Of a DNA stretch of 64,000 nt, positions 45,681 through 55,062 are shown piece after piece (position 1 is the first letter of the stretch; every line of letters begins with the position of its first letter). The notes beneath the pieces were generated by a model that saw only the letters and a program-made list of their open reading frames with translations, was not told the origin of the DNA and made no database searches. The stretch covers positions 34,087 to 98,086 of the forward strand of contig NZ_FNWU01000007.1 of assembly GCF_900108505.1 (NCBI RefSeq). The letters run 5' to 3'. Both the position numbers and the translations under genes were made by a program. The stretch comes from Halopenitus malekzadehii. GTDB lineage: Archaea; Halobacteriota; Halobacteria; Halobacteriales; Haloferacaceae.

Positions 45681-48600
45681 ATGCAATTCGTAGATCGGAA
45701 CACGAAGCCATCTCGACTGAACGATGATATTCAGCCACTGATCGAAGCGATACTTCATAACCGCCGAATCTTCAGGACGGAGCAAGATGATCCTCCGTTC
45801 GTCACAGAGGCGCTCAAGTACAGGCGTGAGCGGCAGAAGCGACGACAGACGAGCCCGTACACCGGGTCCGATGAATTCGTCCAAGAGATCATCGACCTGT
45901 TCGGATTCGATCCACTCGACTTCCAAGTCGAGAGTTGGCAGACGGTCGATGAACTCGACCGGGAACGTCGAGAGTTGAATCAGAACAAGGCCGCTGTGTT
46001 TTCTGCACCCACCGGATTCGGCAAGACGGAGGCGTTCTTGGGTCCACTCTACCAGCTGCTTCGTGATGGACGACAGGAGTCGACGGCCATCGTCTACCCG
46101 AGTCGGGCGTTGCTACAGGACCAACTGGGCCGTGTCCTCGAACATATCCACCAGATCAATTCAAACACCGACGATCAGCTCTCCGTCGGTGTCTACGTCG
46201 GTGGTATGCCATACAAAATGAACGAGGTTGAGGGTGACCGGACCTTCTTCACCGGTAATAGCGGCCGCCCTCGGTTCAAACTTGCCAACTGCTGGTGTGG
46301 CGAGGAAGGCAGTCCGAACGCGTTCGAGTACCACGGAACGTCCCAGAGTTACACGCTCCGTTGTGAAGCCAACCCGGATCACTCGTTTACCGATCGTGAG
46401 CTGATCTTGTCGCGCCACGATATGGTATTCAACAACCGTCCCGACATCGTTCTCACGACACTTGAGTCACTGGAAGGGTTCGCCCTCAAACCTCACTATT
46501 CGCTGGTCGATCACTTCGAAACAATCGTCCTAGACGAGGTCCATATGAACACCCAGATTCGAGGGGCTCATGCGTCGAAGATTATCGATAACGTCAACGC
46601 GATCACCGATCAGCCCATCCTCTGGTTGGGGTCGAGCGCTACCATCGACAGTGCGGCTCGGTTCGGAAAGCGCCTCTTCGGTGTGTCGAACGACGACATC
46701 CGCACGGTCGAACCTGGCGCATCTGATTTCGATGACGATCACGACGATTACGAACACTACTACTTTATGCTCGCCGCGCCTGACGGTCCGGGGGCGTCGT
46801 CGATGTCGATCCAACAGCACCTTCTCCTCGGACACAGCCTCCTTGAGAACTCTTCCGGGCAGCGTGGGAAGATGCTCGCCTTCATCGATAGTATCTCGCA
46901 AATCAATCAAAAATATACGCAGCTTCTCGACGCGGACCACAACCGAGAGCTCTGGCGCTACCACCTCGGCGACGGCGATGATGATGTCGAAGACTGGGCG
47001 GCCGTTGCTGAGGCGATGGATCACAGGTTCCTCAATGAACACCTCTCGTTTATGCCGGTCTCTGCCGAACACGGTTTCGACTCGGGGGACGTCGGTGCCA
47101 GCGATGTCCTTCTGTCCACGTCGTTCTTAGAAGTGGGAATCGACGTCGGCGAAATAAAGACGATTACGCAGTATAGGACGCCTTGGGATCTTTCCTCGTT
47201 CAAGCAACGTGCCGGTCGCGCCGCGCGGAAGGAAGGGATGGACGCACACGTTGCGGTGATGCTCTCGAGTCTCACTGGGGACTCGAATATGTTCTACCGG
47301 GCGGACCGGTTCCTCGACTCTGATATCCGTACACCGCTCAAGACAGACAACGATGTCATTGAATGGGTCCACTCACGGTTCCGTGAGTACTACGAGGTAT
47401 CACTCGGGATCGCAGACCAGCCCAATCTCAGCCTTCGTGACCCCGGTGAACAGTTCCTCGACGAATATATAGGCGATCGACTCGAGTTCGACGCCTACCG
47501 TGATTTATTGCTTTCGCCGGAAGAATTCTTTGACGAAGAGTTCGGAATCGACGTCGCTCCACAGCCCTTACTCTCAGAGGAACTCGTAGGCGAGGCGCGT
47601 ACGGCGCTCAGGTCACACCTCGAAAACCAACGTGAGACGTTCGAGGAGATTGAGTCATTCTTCGAGCTCGATGACGGAAACGTAGTACGGGGCGAGGAAA
47701 CGGTCAACACCTATGTCCATAAGGTCCAAGATCAGGTACTCGAACTGATCAACGCCTTTTCCGGGCAGGTATCGGGTTATGAGAACGAACTCGAGGCGCT
47801 CGGGGAAACGGGATATGAGGAGGAAGTAGCATCGCTTGAATCGAGTTTAGCAGACCTTCGAGAGACTGCGTCGGAAATCCCTGAGGGAGATACACAGACC
47901 CAGATACGACATTTCGATGACTTGCTCGCGGACCTGTTCAGCCTGACCGGTCCGCTGATGAAATTCCGGAGCCGGCTTGATCGTGCTACAGATCGGACGA
48001 TACCACAAGTTCGGACGGACAGGCTTAGTGACGTACAAGACGCGGCTATGCAGCTGGGCAGTCTAAGCGATGATGAACGGATCAAGGAGTACTACCGCAC
48101 ACAGAAACGTATCCACTACCTCATCGAGGCACTCGACGAATTAGAGGAATACGTCGCGTTTAGCAACCCCCACCTCAGTCTCTACGCCGTCAAGCGGCTC
48201 CTTCGGGGTGCGTATTACTTTGAACAGTACCTCGGTGTGACCGACCGTAGCCTCGGGGAGGTTTGGTATATCCCCCAGAACTACTTCGGTGGTGCTGGGC
48301 GCTTCTTTAGCGTCTTCAATCCCGATAAAGGCGACAGCACTGATGAGTCGATTGACAAGCTCGTCAGTACATACACGCCATATCGTTCGGAGTACCAATC
48401 GGAGACCAACCAGATGTACGCGTTCCTACCGCGTACTCGCGTTACAGAAGACGGCGTCGAACTGGACTACTCCCAGCACGTCAGTGGAGAGATTCAGGAC
48501 GGCATCCTCATCCCTGACTCAATCGAGCTGTCCGCGATGGCCGATTTGAGTGAGGATGCGATGAATATCGTCCGGTACTGTCCCGTCTGCTACCAGGTAA

Positions 48601-49757
48601 TCACCGATATCGATAGCTGCCTACGCCACAACAAAAGTGAACTGGGAAAAATTCATTCTAACCCTCAGGTGAGTACGAACGTCGAACTCCGCTCGGAAAC
48701 GGAGCGGGCAGGTTCGGTAACGCTTGCAGACGTCTCCTCGGAGGTAACACTTGACGGAGTTACGTTGAGTATTCGTCCTGCTCAGTCATGGGGGACAGAG
48801 GTGAGTTTCGATCAGCGGGACCCGTTCGAGGTAGAACTCGACAGCCCGGAAGAGAAACTCGGCTTCCAAATCGATACACGAGGACTCGTGTTCAATCTCG
48901 AGTCGTTCCTTGAGAGAGTCGCCGACGAGGATGTTCGTTCGCTCGTCGAACGCTACCACGAGTTTGAGGAAATCGACTACGAGTACGTCGCGTATCACAC
49001 GGCAGCACACTTCTACCTCCAGATCGTTTCGGATATCAGTGCCGTTAACACCTCGATGCTGTTCTACGGCTTCGACCGCGATGCAGGCGAGGTGTACATC
49101 TTCGAACGAACAGAGGGTGGCCAGGGAATCGTCGACTTGGTTTTCGAGGACCTCTCGAACGATCCTGGGACAGTGCTGGAAGCGATTAACCGGGTTGGAT
49201 ACAATTCACAAGTTATCAACGAACGCCTGTGGGCAAGTGAACCCTTCGTCGACCAGCTCTGTACATCGACCGCTGAATCCGATGTTGAGGCGGCGGTTAG
49301 AGAAACACTCGATACCCCGTTCGAGTCAGTCGTGGACCGGGTTGTTCAAGAAGTCCTGTCCAGTGTTGACAAAGCCGAACAGTTCGCAATCGACGAGGAA
49401 ATCGACGCCACCGACGCGTATCGGGTCAAGCAGACAATCGCTCAGAAGCAAGTGTCCGGCGTGGACGAGTTCCCCGATACTGCCGTCGATGCGCTAAGTG
49501 TCGATCTCTCCGATGTCGATCGAGCAAAAACGGTATTCTTCTCCCCCGATATCGACGGCTGCGTGGAAAATCTTCACCTCGGAGACTGCATCGCCGCGAC
49601 GGATCAGAGTAACTCACTCAGTTACGTCCTGCTTGAAGCCCTTCGAGAGGATATTACTGAAACAGTTCCCGCCGACCAGACTAGCACCGAAATGTTCGAC
49701 CGAGAACTTCCCCCAGCAGGTGAATTCGATGACAAGAGCGTTTTCCTTACCTTCTGA
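45681..49757 (+). CDS. dpdJ: Second giant SF2 helicase, probable DpdJ
   Basis: A 1358-residue helicase. Walker A is APTGFGKTEAFLGP (near 108-121), the box II is VLDEVHMNTQIRGAH (near 284), with SSATID near 320, SFLEVGIDVGE near 480 and QRAGRAARKEG near 510. The C-terminal part has a Cys/His cluster (CPVCYQVITDIDSCLRH near 967) and the DUF1998-like signature ERTEGGQGIVDL (near 1143). It differs from the 35563 helicase in the core (DEVH versus DEAH, GFGKT versus ATGKT), so the two are old paralogs rather than a recent duplication. Its 3' end overlaps the PLD gene by 29 bp. Confidence 0.75.
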   Translation: MQFVDRNTKPSRLNDDIQPLIEAILHNRRIFRTEQDDPPFVTEALKYRRERQKRRQTSPYTGSDEFVQEIIDLFGFDPLDFQVESWQTVDELDRERRELNQNKAAVFSAPTGFGKTEAFLGPLYQLLRDGRQESTAIVYPSRALLQDQLGRVLEHIHQINSNTDDQLSVGVYVGGMPYKMNEVEGDRTFFTGNSGRPRFKLANCWCGEEGSPNAFEYHGTSQSYTLRCEANPDHSFTDRELILSRHDMVFNNRPDIVLTTLESLEGFALKPHYSLVDHFETIVLDEVHMNTQIRGAHASKIIDNVNAITDQPILWLGSSATIDSAARFGKRLFGVSNDDIRTVEPGASDFDDDHDDYEHYYFMLAAPDGPGASSMSIQQHLLLGHSLLENSSGQRGKMLAFIDSISQINQKYTQLLDADHNRELWRYHLGDGDDDVEDWAAVAEAMDHRFLNEHLSFMPVSAEHGFDSGDVGASDVLLSTSFLEVGIDVGEIKTITQYRTPWDLSSFKQRAGRAARKEGMDAHVAVMLSSLTGDSNMFYRADRFLDSDIRTPLKTDNDVIEWVHSRFREYYEVSLGIADQPNLSLRDPGEQFLDEYIGDRLEFDAYRDLLLSPEEFFDEEFGIDVAPQPLLSEELVGEARTALRSHLENQRETFEEIESFFELDDGNVVRGEETVNTYVHKVQDQVLELINAFSGQVSGYENELEALGETGYEEEVASLESSLADLRETASEIPEGDTQTQIRHFDDLLADLFSLTGPLMKFRSRLDRATDRTIPQVRTDRLSDVQDAAMQLGSLSDDERIKEYYRTQKRIHYLIEALDELEEYVAFSNPHLSLYAVKRLLRGAYYFEQYLGVTDRSLGEVWYIPQNYFGGAGRFFSVFNPDKGDSTDESIDKLVSTYTPYRSEYQSETNQMYAFLPRTRVTEDGVELDYSQHVSGEIQDGILIPDSIELSAMADLSEDAMNIVRYCPVCYQVITDIDSCLRHNKSELGKIHSNPQVSTNVELRSETERAGSVTLADVSSEVTLDGVTLSIRPAQSWGTEVSFDQRDPFEVELDSPEEKLGFQIDTRGLVFNLESFLERVADEDVRSLVERYHEFEEIDYEYVAYHTAAHFYLQIVSDISAVNTSMLFYGFDRDAGEVYIFERTEGGQGIVDLVFEDLSNDPGTVLEAINRVGYNSQVINERLWASEPFVDQLCTSTAESDVEAAVRETLDTPFESVVDRVVQEVLSSVDKAEQFAIDEEIDATDAYRVKQTIAQKQVSGVDEFPDTAVDALSVDLSDVDRAKTVFFSPDIDGCVENLHLGDCIAATDQSNSLSYVLLEALREDITETVPADQTSTEMFDRELPPAGEFDDKSVFLTF

Positions 49758-50172
49758 GAGCCTCTCGTACTTCATTGGGTTCACGCTGCTGCATTGCGAC
49801 CCTGTCGTTGTGGTCTCGCCTTGGCTGAGCGACGTCTCCCTCAGTCTCCCGATCAACGACCGATTCGAGTCTCGGGAGGTGTCCCTCGTTGAAGCGCTGG
49901 AAACGCTCTCAGAGAAGGAGATCCATCTTCTGGTTCGTTCTGGGGAGTCACACAACGATTACATCAAACGGAGACTCCCTGAGCACGTCCACGTTCAGGA
50001 GATTGAGGGCCTTCACGCGAAGGCTGTCGTCTCGGACTCATTTGTCTACCTCGGCTCAGCAAACATCACACGTGGCGGTCTGACCCTCAACCGTGAACTT
50101 TGTGAGATAATAGAGAACGAGTACGGTTCAGCGACCGAGTACGTCAAGCTGACACTCGATCTTACTGTGTGA
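49729..50172 (+). CDS. dpdK: Phospholipase D-like nuclease, probable DpdK
   Basis: A 147-residue single-domain PLD-like protein. The HKD motif is HAKAVVSDSFVYLGSANITRGG (near 104-125), with His, Lys, Asp and the GSAN tail in the usual spacing. A single HKD means that activity would need a dimer, as in other small PLD nucleases. The open frame extends upstream to 49498, but that part lies over the helicase in another frame and has no PLD character. The ATG at 49729 overlaps the helicase stop by 29 bp. This is the best candidate for the effector nuclease of the restriction arm. Confidence 0.7.
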   Translation: MTRAFSLPSESLSYFIGFTLLHCDPVVVVSPWLSDVSLSLPINDRFESREVSLVEALETLSEKEIHLLVRSGESHNDYIKRRLPEHVHVQEIEGLHAKAVVSDSFVYLGSANITRGGLTLNRELCEIIENEYGSATEYVKLTLDLTV

Positions 50173-50395
50173 CGGGCGCGATCGGTTCCGTTGAGAGTGG
50201 CAGGTGATTTGGCTCTGTTAAAATACACGGGATCTGATAGAGCTTGGTACAAGATATCGAGAATGTAGTCAACACAAGAACTTCGTTATTTTTCCCAAAC
50301 AAATCCTGAATCAGCCGATAGAATGTGCCTGTGAAGCTACCGATAGAGGTGGTGTTCCCCGCCTATGAATGACCCACAATAGAGGTCTGATTTTA

Positions 50396-50827
50396 CTACT
50401 TAGACTGCCAAATCACGAAATAGGCACCTGCTATAGGAGGTATAATTCCAAATGTCCAAGTTGGTATGATATTAGGGATTGAAGAGGAGAATACGAACGG
50501 CACCACCCCGAGAGCAGCGATATACAAACCGATTGTCGCATCAAAGTTCTTTGAGATCAGATTATGCCAAGTATAGGAGAGAATAGTACCCAATGCGGCG
50601 ACTAAGCCGATTGCAATTACAGACAGACCTCTACCTCCCTGTACCATATCCGCCGCACCATCCAACCAGAGGGAGACTGTTCCCTGGGGCGAAAAGGGGG
50701 AACCATCAACTAAGGTCTGTAGTAGAGTAGTAGCGGAATTTGTGAGCAGAAAAGCGGAGATAATCGCCAGAATGAAGGCTTTCCACCCCCGACGGATCGC
50801 CTCCCGAATCCAGTCCCCAATATTCAT
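50396..50827 (-). CDS. Small membrane protein, four predicted segments
   Basis: A 143-residue hydrophobic protein with membrane segments at about 16-38 (AFILAIISAFLLT), 65-88 (GLSVIAIGLVAALGTILSY), 97-116 (IGLYIAALGVVPFVFSS) and 122-140 (TWTFGIIPPIAGAYFVIW). It runs opposite to the island genes and ends 223 bp after the PLD gene stop. There is no enzyme motif. A membrane-acting defence effector is possible but there is no direct evidence. Confidence 0.6.
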   Translation of the reverse strand: MNIGDWIREAIRRGWKAFILAIISAFLLTNSATTLLQTLVDGSPFSPQGTVSLWLDGAADMVQGGRGLSVIAIGLVAALGTILSYTWHNLISKNFDATIGLYIAALGVVPFVFSSSIPNIIPTWTFGIIPPIAGAYFVIWQSK

Positions 50828-51027
50828 ATCTAGTATTTATCTGTTTAAATATATTATTAACGGTATATGAGCCACTCGTATAACCGCTCTATCAAACACC
50901 ATTTCCGAGAACTCGGGGGAGCCAGTAAATACAGAGGATAGATGTAACACCACCGCCGAAAAATATCTCCGGCTGAGGATTTCAATAGAACCGGCCATTT
51001 AGAAGAAGACCCCGAGATGGAACCAAT

Positions 51028-51756
51028 TCACGAGGTAGAAGAACCAAATGGTTGAATCTCATCGACGACTGAGAGGTCTTTTGGGTGGACAATCGTGATC
51101 GTCCACTCCTCACCCTTCGCGCCTTTGAGAACCTCGTTGATCTCGTCCGCGAGATCGAGCAAGTCATCTCGGTCAGTCGTGGTAAACACGCCCGAACTCT
51201 CCTCAGCCTCTGCTGACCAGAGCGCAGCATCGCCAACGACGCTTCGATCCTTGTCGTTCGGAATAACGTTCTGCAGCGCGAACAGTACGGTCAATCCTGG
51301 CTGTTGGTCGAACAAGCCGTCCGGAACGACTTCATCGGCAAGATAGCAAAGTCGACGCTCGATCGAACGAAGTGTATGGCGGAGATCGCGTTGGATCTTA
51401 CGCCGGTCGTCCAACTGAGCAAGCTTCATCTGGATGTTTCGAATGTGTCGCTCATCGTTCGCCTGAAAATATGGACGCCGTGACGCCGGATCATACTCAC
51501 CGATCTCTTCCGTGTCGTCGATAAGGTATGCGAGGAAGTCCTCGTAGATGTGTTCACGGCGTTTCCGGACCTCCTCGAGTTCGTCGGCGACGGTTATTCC
51601 GACGACAACCTCAACATCGTCACTATCGAATAACGGAGACGTGTGGTCGCGTTCAATAACCCGCTGGGCGTAGTTGAGAAGGACACTCGTATCAACGAAG
51701 ACGTTGTCGGGACTCAGTGTTCCCACCCCTGCATTGTCATCTCCGATGCCGGACAT
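51028..51756 (-). CDS. PIN-domain nuclease, possible toxin
   Basis: A 242-residue protein with a PIN-like fold. The start of the domain is NVFVDTSVLLNYAQ (near 18-31, first Asp), with VVVGITVADELEEV (Glu) near 50. The last conserved block is SVVGDAALWSAE followed by GVFTTTDRDDLLDL (late Asp cluster near 170-200). The insertion of ~60 residues between makes it longer than typical VapC toxins. It lies 6 bp after the stop of the 51763 gene, in the order partner then PIN. Confidence 0.7.
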   Translation of the reverse strand: MSGIGDDNAGVGTLSPDNVFVDTSVLLNYAQRVIERDHTSPLFDSDDVEVVVGITVADELEEVRKRREHIYEDFLAYLIDDTEEIGEYDPASRRPYFQANDERHIRNIQMKLAQLDDRRKIQRDLRHTLRSIERRLCYLADEVVPDGLFDQQPGLTVLFALQNVIPNDKDRSVVGDAALWSAEAEESSGVFTTTDRDDLLDLADEINEVLKGAKGEEWTITIVHPKDLSVVDEIQPFGSSTS

Positions 51757-51762
51757 ATTCTC

Positions 51763-52821
51763 TCATTCGAGATATTGTGTTGATAAATCGTGTAGTCTTT
51801 CGGCCAGGACACTATCGTCGATCGGTTCGTAGTCGCCCGGTGCCGGGAGAAGGTCGACCGAAGCGAGATCGGCCGAAATTGTGCTTCGTTCGTCGAGGAC
51901 GCGATCGTCAAACTCTTCGAAGGCGGCGAGCTGCTCTGCCCGCAAGTGGTCGGCCTGAGAGCCACTCGCGGTGTTCGCTGAGATGAGGAGACAGGGATAT
52001 TTCCAGACGTAGTAGTAGAAGAAGTCCTGAAGGCGTTCGATGGCCGACCGGTGTTCAGGAGTGAGATCCGCCGTCGAATGTTGATCGAGTCGTATTACGG
52101 CATCCTCGATGAGGTTGGTACCCTCAACAACGATATCGAGAGTCTGACTGAGGCCGTCGTGGCGACCAATATAGTAATGGAGGTCAGAAATCGAGAGTCC
52201 GATAGACTCCCGAACCGAAGCGATCGACCGTTCCGGGGTGCGGCCCTCGATGAAGGCGTCAATCGCGTCGACGAGGTCAGCGAGATGCGTCCGGAGATGT
52301 GTGCTCTCGATATACAGCAGACGGTACTCATCAGGAGCTGTCTCTTGGTAGAAGTTTTGGAGAAATCGCATCGTCCGTTCGTGCCAGAGGTCGGGGATCT
52401 CTTGGCGGTAGAACGATAGCAGATCGCTTCGGGAGACGTACGTTTCGAGGTCCGACGAGGGCTCCGAATCGAATTCTGGTCTTGACGAGTCGGTAAACAG
52501 AATCGGATCGACCGTGCTCACGTTTCCAGTCGCGTCCTCAGAATCCGTTTCCGGAACCGATGGACTGCTTGGTCCTGTCGGTCCGTCAGCCGTTTGTAGT
52601 GCATCCGGACCGATCGACTGATCAGGGACGACAGCACCGGCGAGATACCAGCTATGAGTGACCGGGATCTCGAACTCGTCGATTGCGAAGTACAGGAGCT
52701 TTTGTATTTTTGTCTTGTTCGCGTAACTCTCATCGATTTCTGAGAGTGAATCTATCGCCTCCTCAAGGATGTCGAGAAGTTGATTAACGAGTTCGGATTC
52801 AGTTTCAGTGAGATCAATCAT
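51763..52821 (-). CDS. SocA/Panacea-like protein, possible antitoxin partner of the PIN protein
   Basis: About 352 residues if started at MIDLTETESEL; 27 further codons are open upstream. NKTKIQKLLYFAIDEFEIPVTHSWYLAGAVVP (near 30-60) resembles the core of DUF4065/SocA (Panacea) domains, which neutralise many unrelated toxins. A long Ser/Pro/Asp-rich linker separates it from a C-terminal helical region (DLTPEHRSAIERLQDFFYYYVWKYPCLL). Pairing with an adjacent PIN nuclease fits a toxin-antitoxin unit, but haloarchaeal proteins of this type are poorly known. Confidence 0.55.
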   Translation of the reverse strand: MIDLTETESELVNQLLDILEEAIDSLSEIDESYANKTKIQKLLYFAIDEFEIPVTHSWYLAGAVVPDQSIGPDALQTADGPTGPSSPSVPETDSEDATGNVSTVDPILFTDSSRPEFDSEPSSDLETYVSRSDLLSFYRQEIPDLWHERTMRFLQNFYQETAPDEYRLLYIESTHLRTHLADLVDAIDAFIEGRTPERSIASVRESIGLSISDLHYYIGRHDGLSQTLDIVVEGTNLIEDAVIRLDQHSTADLTPEHRSAIERLQDFFYYYVWKYPCLLISANTASGSQADHLRAEQLAAFEEFDDRVLDERSTISADLASVDLLPAPGDYEPIDDSVLAERLHDLSTQYLE

Positions 52822-53439
52822 CAGTTCTCGACGGTAGTGGTGTTTGTGCCGATAATCGCATCGAGGGTGTGCAGCAGTAAATCTCTTCGGTCGTTTAGTC
52901 ATCCTGATCGGAGGTTTTCGGGCAGGTACCGTTCAGTCAGTCGAGAGGGCACACTCCATTTAAACTGATAGCCAACGAAAATGACTGGTCTTGGCGTTCA
53001 GTCTTCCTCCCAGGAAGTGCGACCCAGTCGCCGACACGCTTCGGCGAGTTCAGTGCGTTCTTCCAACGAACGATTCAGAGCATATCGACAGACTGCAGTA
53101 CGAACAGACGGTGTTTCGGTTCGGTGCGTATATTTCTGTGCTTCTCTCTGACACAATCAGCGACATAGACGCCCACCTGAACGAGCTGGAGAACGCTATC
53201 CCGAGCGTGTACGAGTCTTCTGGTTTCGCACTCACATCTGATTCCGCTTGAGGGTTCGAATACTGGTTTCGGTTATCAATTTAAGTCAGATACTGCTGCT
53301 CTGTCGTACCGGGCGACCCGGTATGTAGTGTGCCTCTGACAATCGCCCACCCTTTCACGCGTCGAACGAGGGTAAAACTAAAGAGAACGTCGGACTCATA
53401 ACAGGATAAGCACCGAACTGCTGCATCAGCAGCACCGGC
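52822..53439. other. 618-base stretch with a possible gene remnant
   Basis: A plus-strand frame at 52991-53251 (TTG start) ends in HIDRLQYEQTVFRFGAYISVLLSDTISDIDAHLNELENAI, which looks protein-like, but its N-terminus is poor. It may be a 3' remnant of a decayed gene. The rest carries the promoters of the 51763 gene and of the TFB. Confidence 0.35.
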
Positions 53440-54378
53440 TTGTTGGCACCGACAACGAATTCCCGTCAGCCCCAACGTCTTGCCAGTAGTGCAGCTTCGG
53501 CCACAACAGCCGGGCCCAACCCCAGAAATCGCAGTGAAACCACTCCGGGGACAAATTGCCCGGATTGCGTCGACGGCAAACTCGTTACGGACGATGGAGT
53601 TACTTATTGTAACGGCTGCGGCGTCGTAGTCGAAGACTCCCCGATCGAGCACAGCGAGCCCCAGTGGCGCGACTACAAAGACCGCCGACTCGGGCCGGAG
53701 CAGAGTCAACAGTGGGCGAACACCGGCACAACGATAACTCGATCTCTTAACGGTGACACGGACCGACTCAGCCGGTACAACGAGCGGCTGCAGAGTGATG
53801 AACGTTCACTCGTAAGCGGCCTTCGTGAACTCCGCGATATCGCGGCAGCAGTCGAACTATCTCAGCCGATCCGTGAGCAGGCAGCGTACTGGTACCGAAA
53901 AACCGTCCAGAAGGGATTACTAAAGGGCCGATCAATTGAGGGGTTCTCCGCCGCGTGTGTGTTCCTTTCAGCACGAGAGAGTCGACATCCCATAACGCTC
54001 AGCCGACTTGCTCCATACTCTCCCCTCTCGGAGTCAAAAATCCGTAAACACGTGAGTGTCATTCGCATCGAGTTCGAACTGTCGATTCCCCCCGCCCGAC
54101 CACAGGATTTCCTCCCCCGTATCGTCTCTGAGCTTGAGTTTGGCCCAGACGTCGAACGCAGCGCAGGCGCATATCTCACCCAGGCAACTGACGAGGAACT
54201 ACACGTCGGTAAACATCCCGCCGCAGTCGCTGCGACAGCTGTGTACGCCGCCGCAACCGGCCTAGATCTGCCGGTTAACCAGCAGGCAGTAGCGGACGCG
54301 GCTGACGTCTCGGCGGTCACCATTTCACGTCAATACCAGGAAATCCAAGAGCTCTCCCCGTTAGAGTCCACTTCCTAG
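53440..54378 (+). CDS. tfb: Transcription initiation factor TFB
   Basis: About 312 residues with an apparent TTG start; no ATG or GTG exists in frame between the stop at 53407 and the zinc ribbon. The N-terminal zinc ribbon is NCPDCVDGKLVTDDGVTYCNGCGVVVED (near 39-65), followed by the B-finger-like SEPQWRDYKDRRL. Two cyclin-like repeats (about 110-200 and 210-300) include GRSIEGFSAACVFLSAR and KHPAAVAATAVYAAATGL. Haloarchaea carry several TFBs that direct alternative promoters. This one, on an accessory replicon, could drive the surrounding island. Confidence 0.9.
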   Translation: MLAPTTNSRQPQRLASSAASATTAGPNPRNRSETTPGTNCPDCVDGKLVTDDGVTYCNGCGVVVEDSPIEHSEPQWRDYKDRRLGPEQSQQWANTGTTITRSLNGDTDRLSRYNERLQSDERSLVSGLRELRDIAAAVELSQPIREQAAYWYRKTVQKGLLKGRSIEGFSAACVFLSARESRHPITLSRLAPYSPLSESKIRKHVSVIRIEFELSIPPARPQDFLPRIVSELEFGPDVERSAGAYLTQATDEELHVGKHPAAVAATAVYAAATGLDLPVNQQAVADAADVSAVTISRQYQEIQELSPLESTS

Positions 54379-54497
54379 TTCGATAGCACCGTGCCGATGT
54401 TCGTTGGGAAGTTGTTCAGGGGGATTTCAGACGCTAGCTGACTTGGTTCGCATCTCGGATATCTATTTAAGTAAGGTGCTGTTCGACTAATGTACTG

Positions 54498-55007
54498 ATG
54501 ACGAAAGATCTATCTCAATATCCGATCGAGGGGCACCTTACACCGGTTGGTGCACTCACGTTTAGCAAATCCGGTGGGTGGTGGCGCGCTATTGTCCATT
54601 CCGAGGACGAATACGGGAACGAGAAGGTTCGATTGTATCTCTGGCACGACAACGACGCCAAGGGATGGGTTACAAAACATAAGTGGAACATCGACCCAGA
54701 GCACTGGCCAGCGGAACGACGCGTCGTCGCAGATCACGTCGGTGCAGCCGTTGATGCCGATACACCCTACTTCCCTGTCCAACACTACAACGTGGTCGGC
54801 GGGCAGACGGTCAAAAAGACGGACGAGTGGTGGACTGCCGTCGTCCAGTACGAGGACAACTACTCATCAACGCATAAGACGCGTCTGTATATGTGGCAAC
54901 TCGAAAATGACGATGCCAAAGGGACTGGCTACAAATGGAACGTTCGCAGCGACACCTGGCCGGAGGAACGTGACGCCGTCAATCGCTATGTAGAGCACCT
55001 ACAGTGA
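54498..55007 (+). CDS. Unknown protein with two internal repeats
   Basis: A 169-residue protein composed of two similar units: about 25-80 (GGWWRAIVHSEDEYGNEK, RLYLWHDNDAKGWVTKHKWNI, HWPAERRVVADHV) and about 105-165 (EWWTAVVQYEDNYSSTHK, TRLYMWQLENDDAKGTGYKWNV, TWPEERDAVNRYV). The shared Trp and Lys-Trp-Asn positions suggest a duplicated small beta/alpha domain. It lies 55 bp before the nuclease-helicase gene on the same strand. No known family was recognised. Confidence 0.65.
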   Translation: MTKDLSQYPIEGHLTPVGALTFSKSGGWWRAIVHSEDEYGNEKVRLYLWHDNDAKGWVTKHKWNIDPEHWPAERRVVADHVGAAVDADTPYFPVQHYNVVGGQTVKKTDEWWTAVVQYEDNYSSTHKTRLYMWQLENDDAKGTGYKWNVRSDTWPEERDAVNRYVEHLQ

Positions 55008-55062
55008 CAGCGATAGCCGCGAGTAAGAGCCAGCAGGCTCTTAAACGACACATTTCCGACGT

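Noticed and set aside
35563..50172. DISARM or Druantia-type defence system
   Set aside because: DUF1998 helicases and a PLD protein also occur in DISARM, and giant helicases in Druantia. No DNA methyltransferase and no DUF4338 protein is present, while TGT-like and preQ0 genes are. Dpd is the better fit, though not proven.
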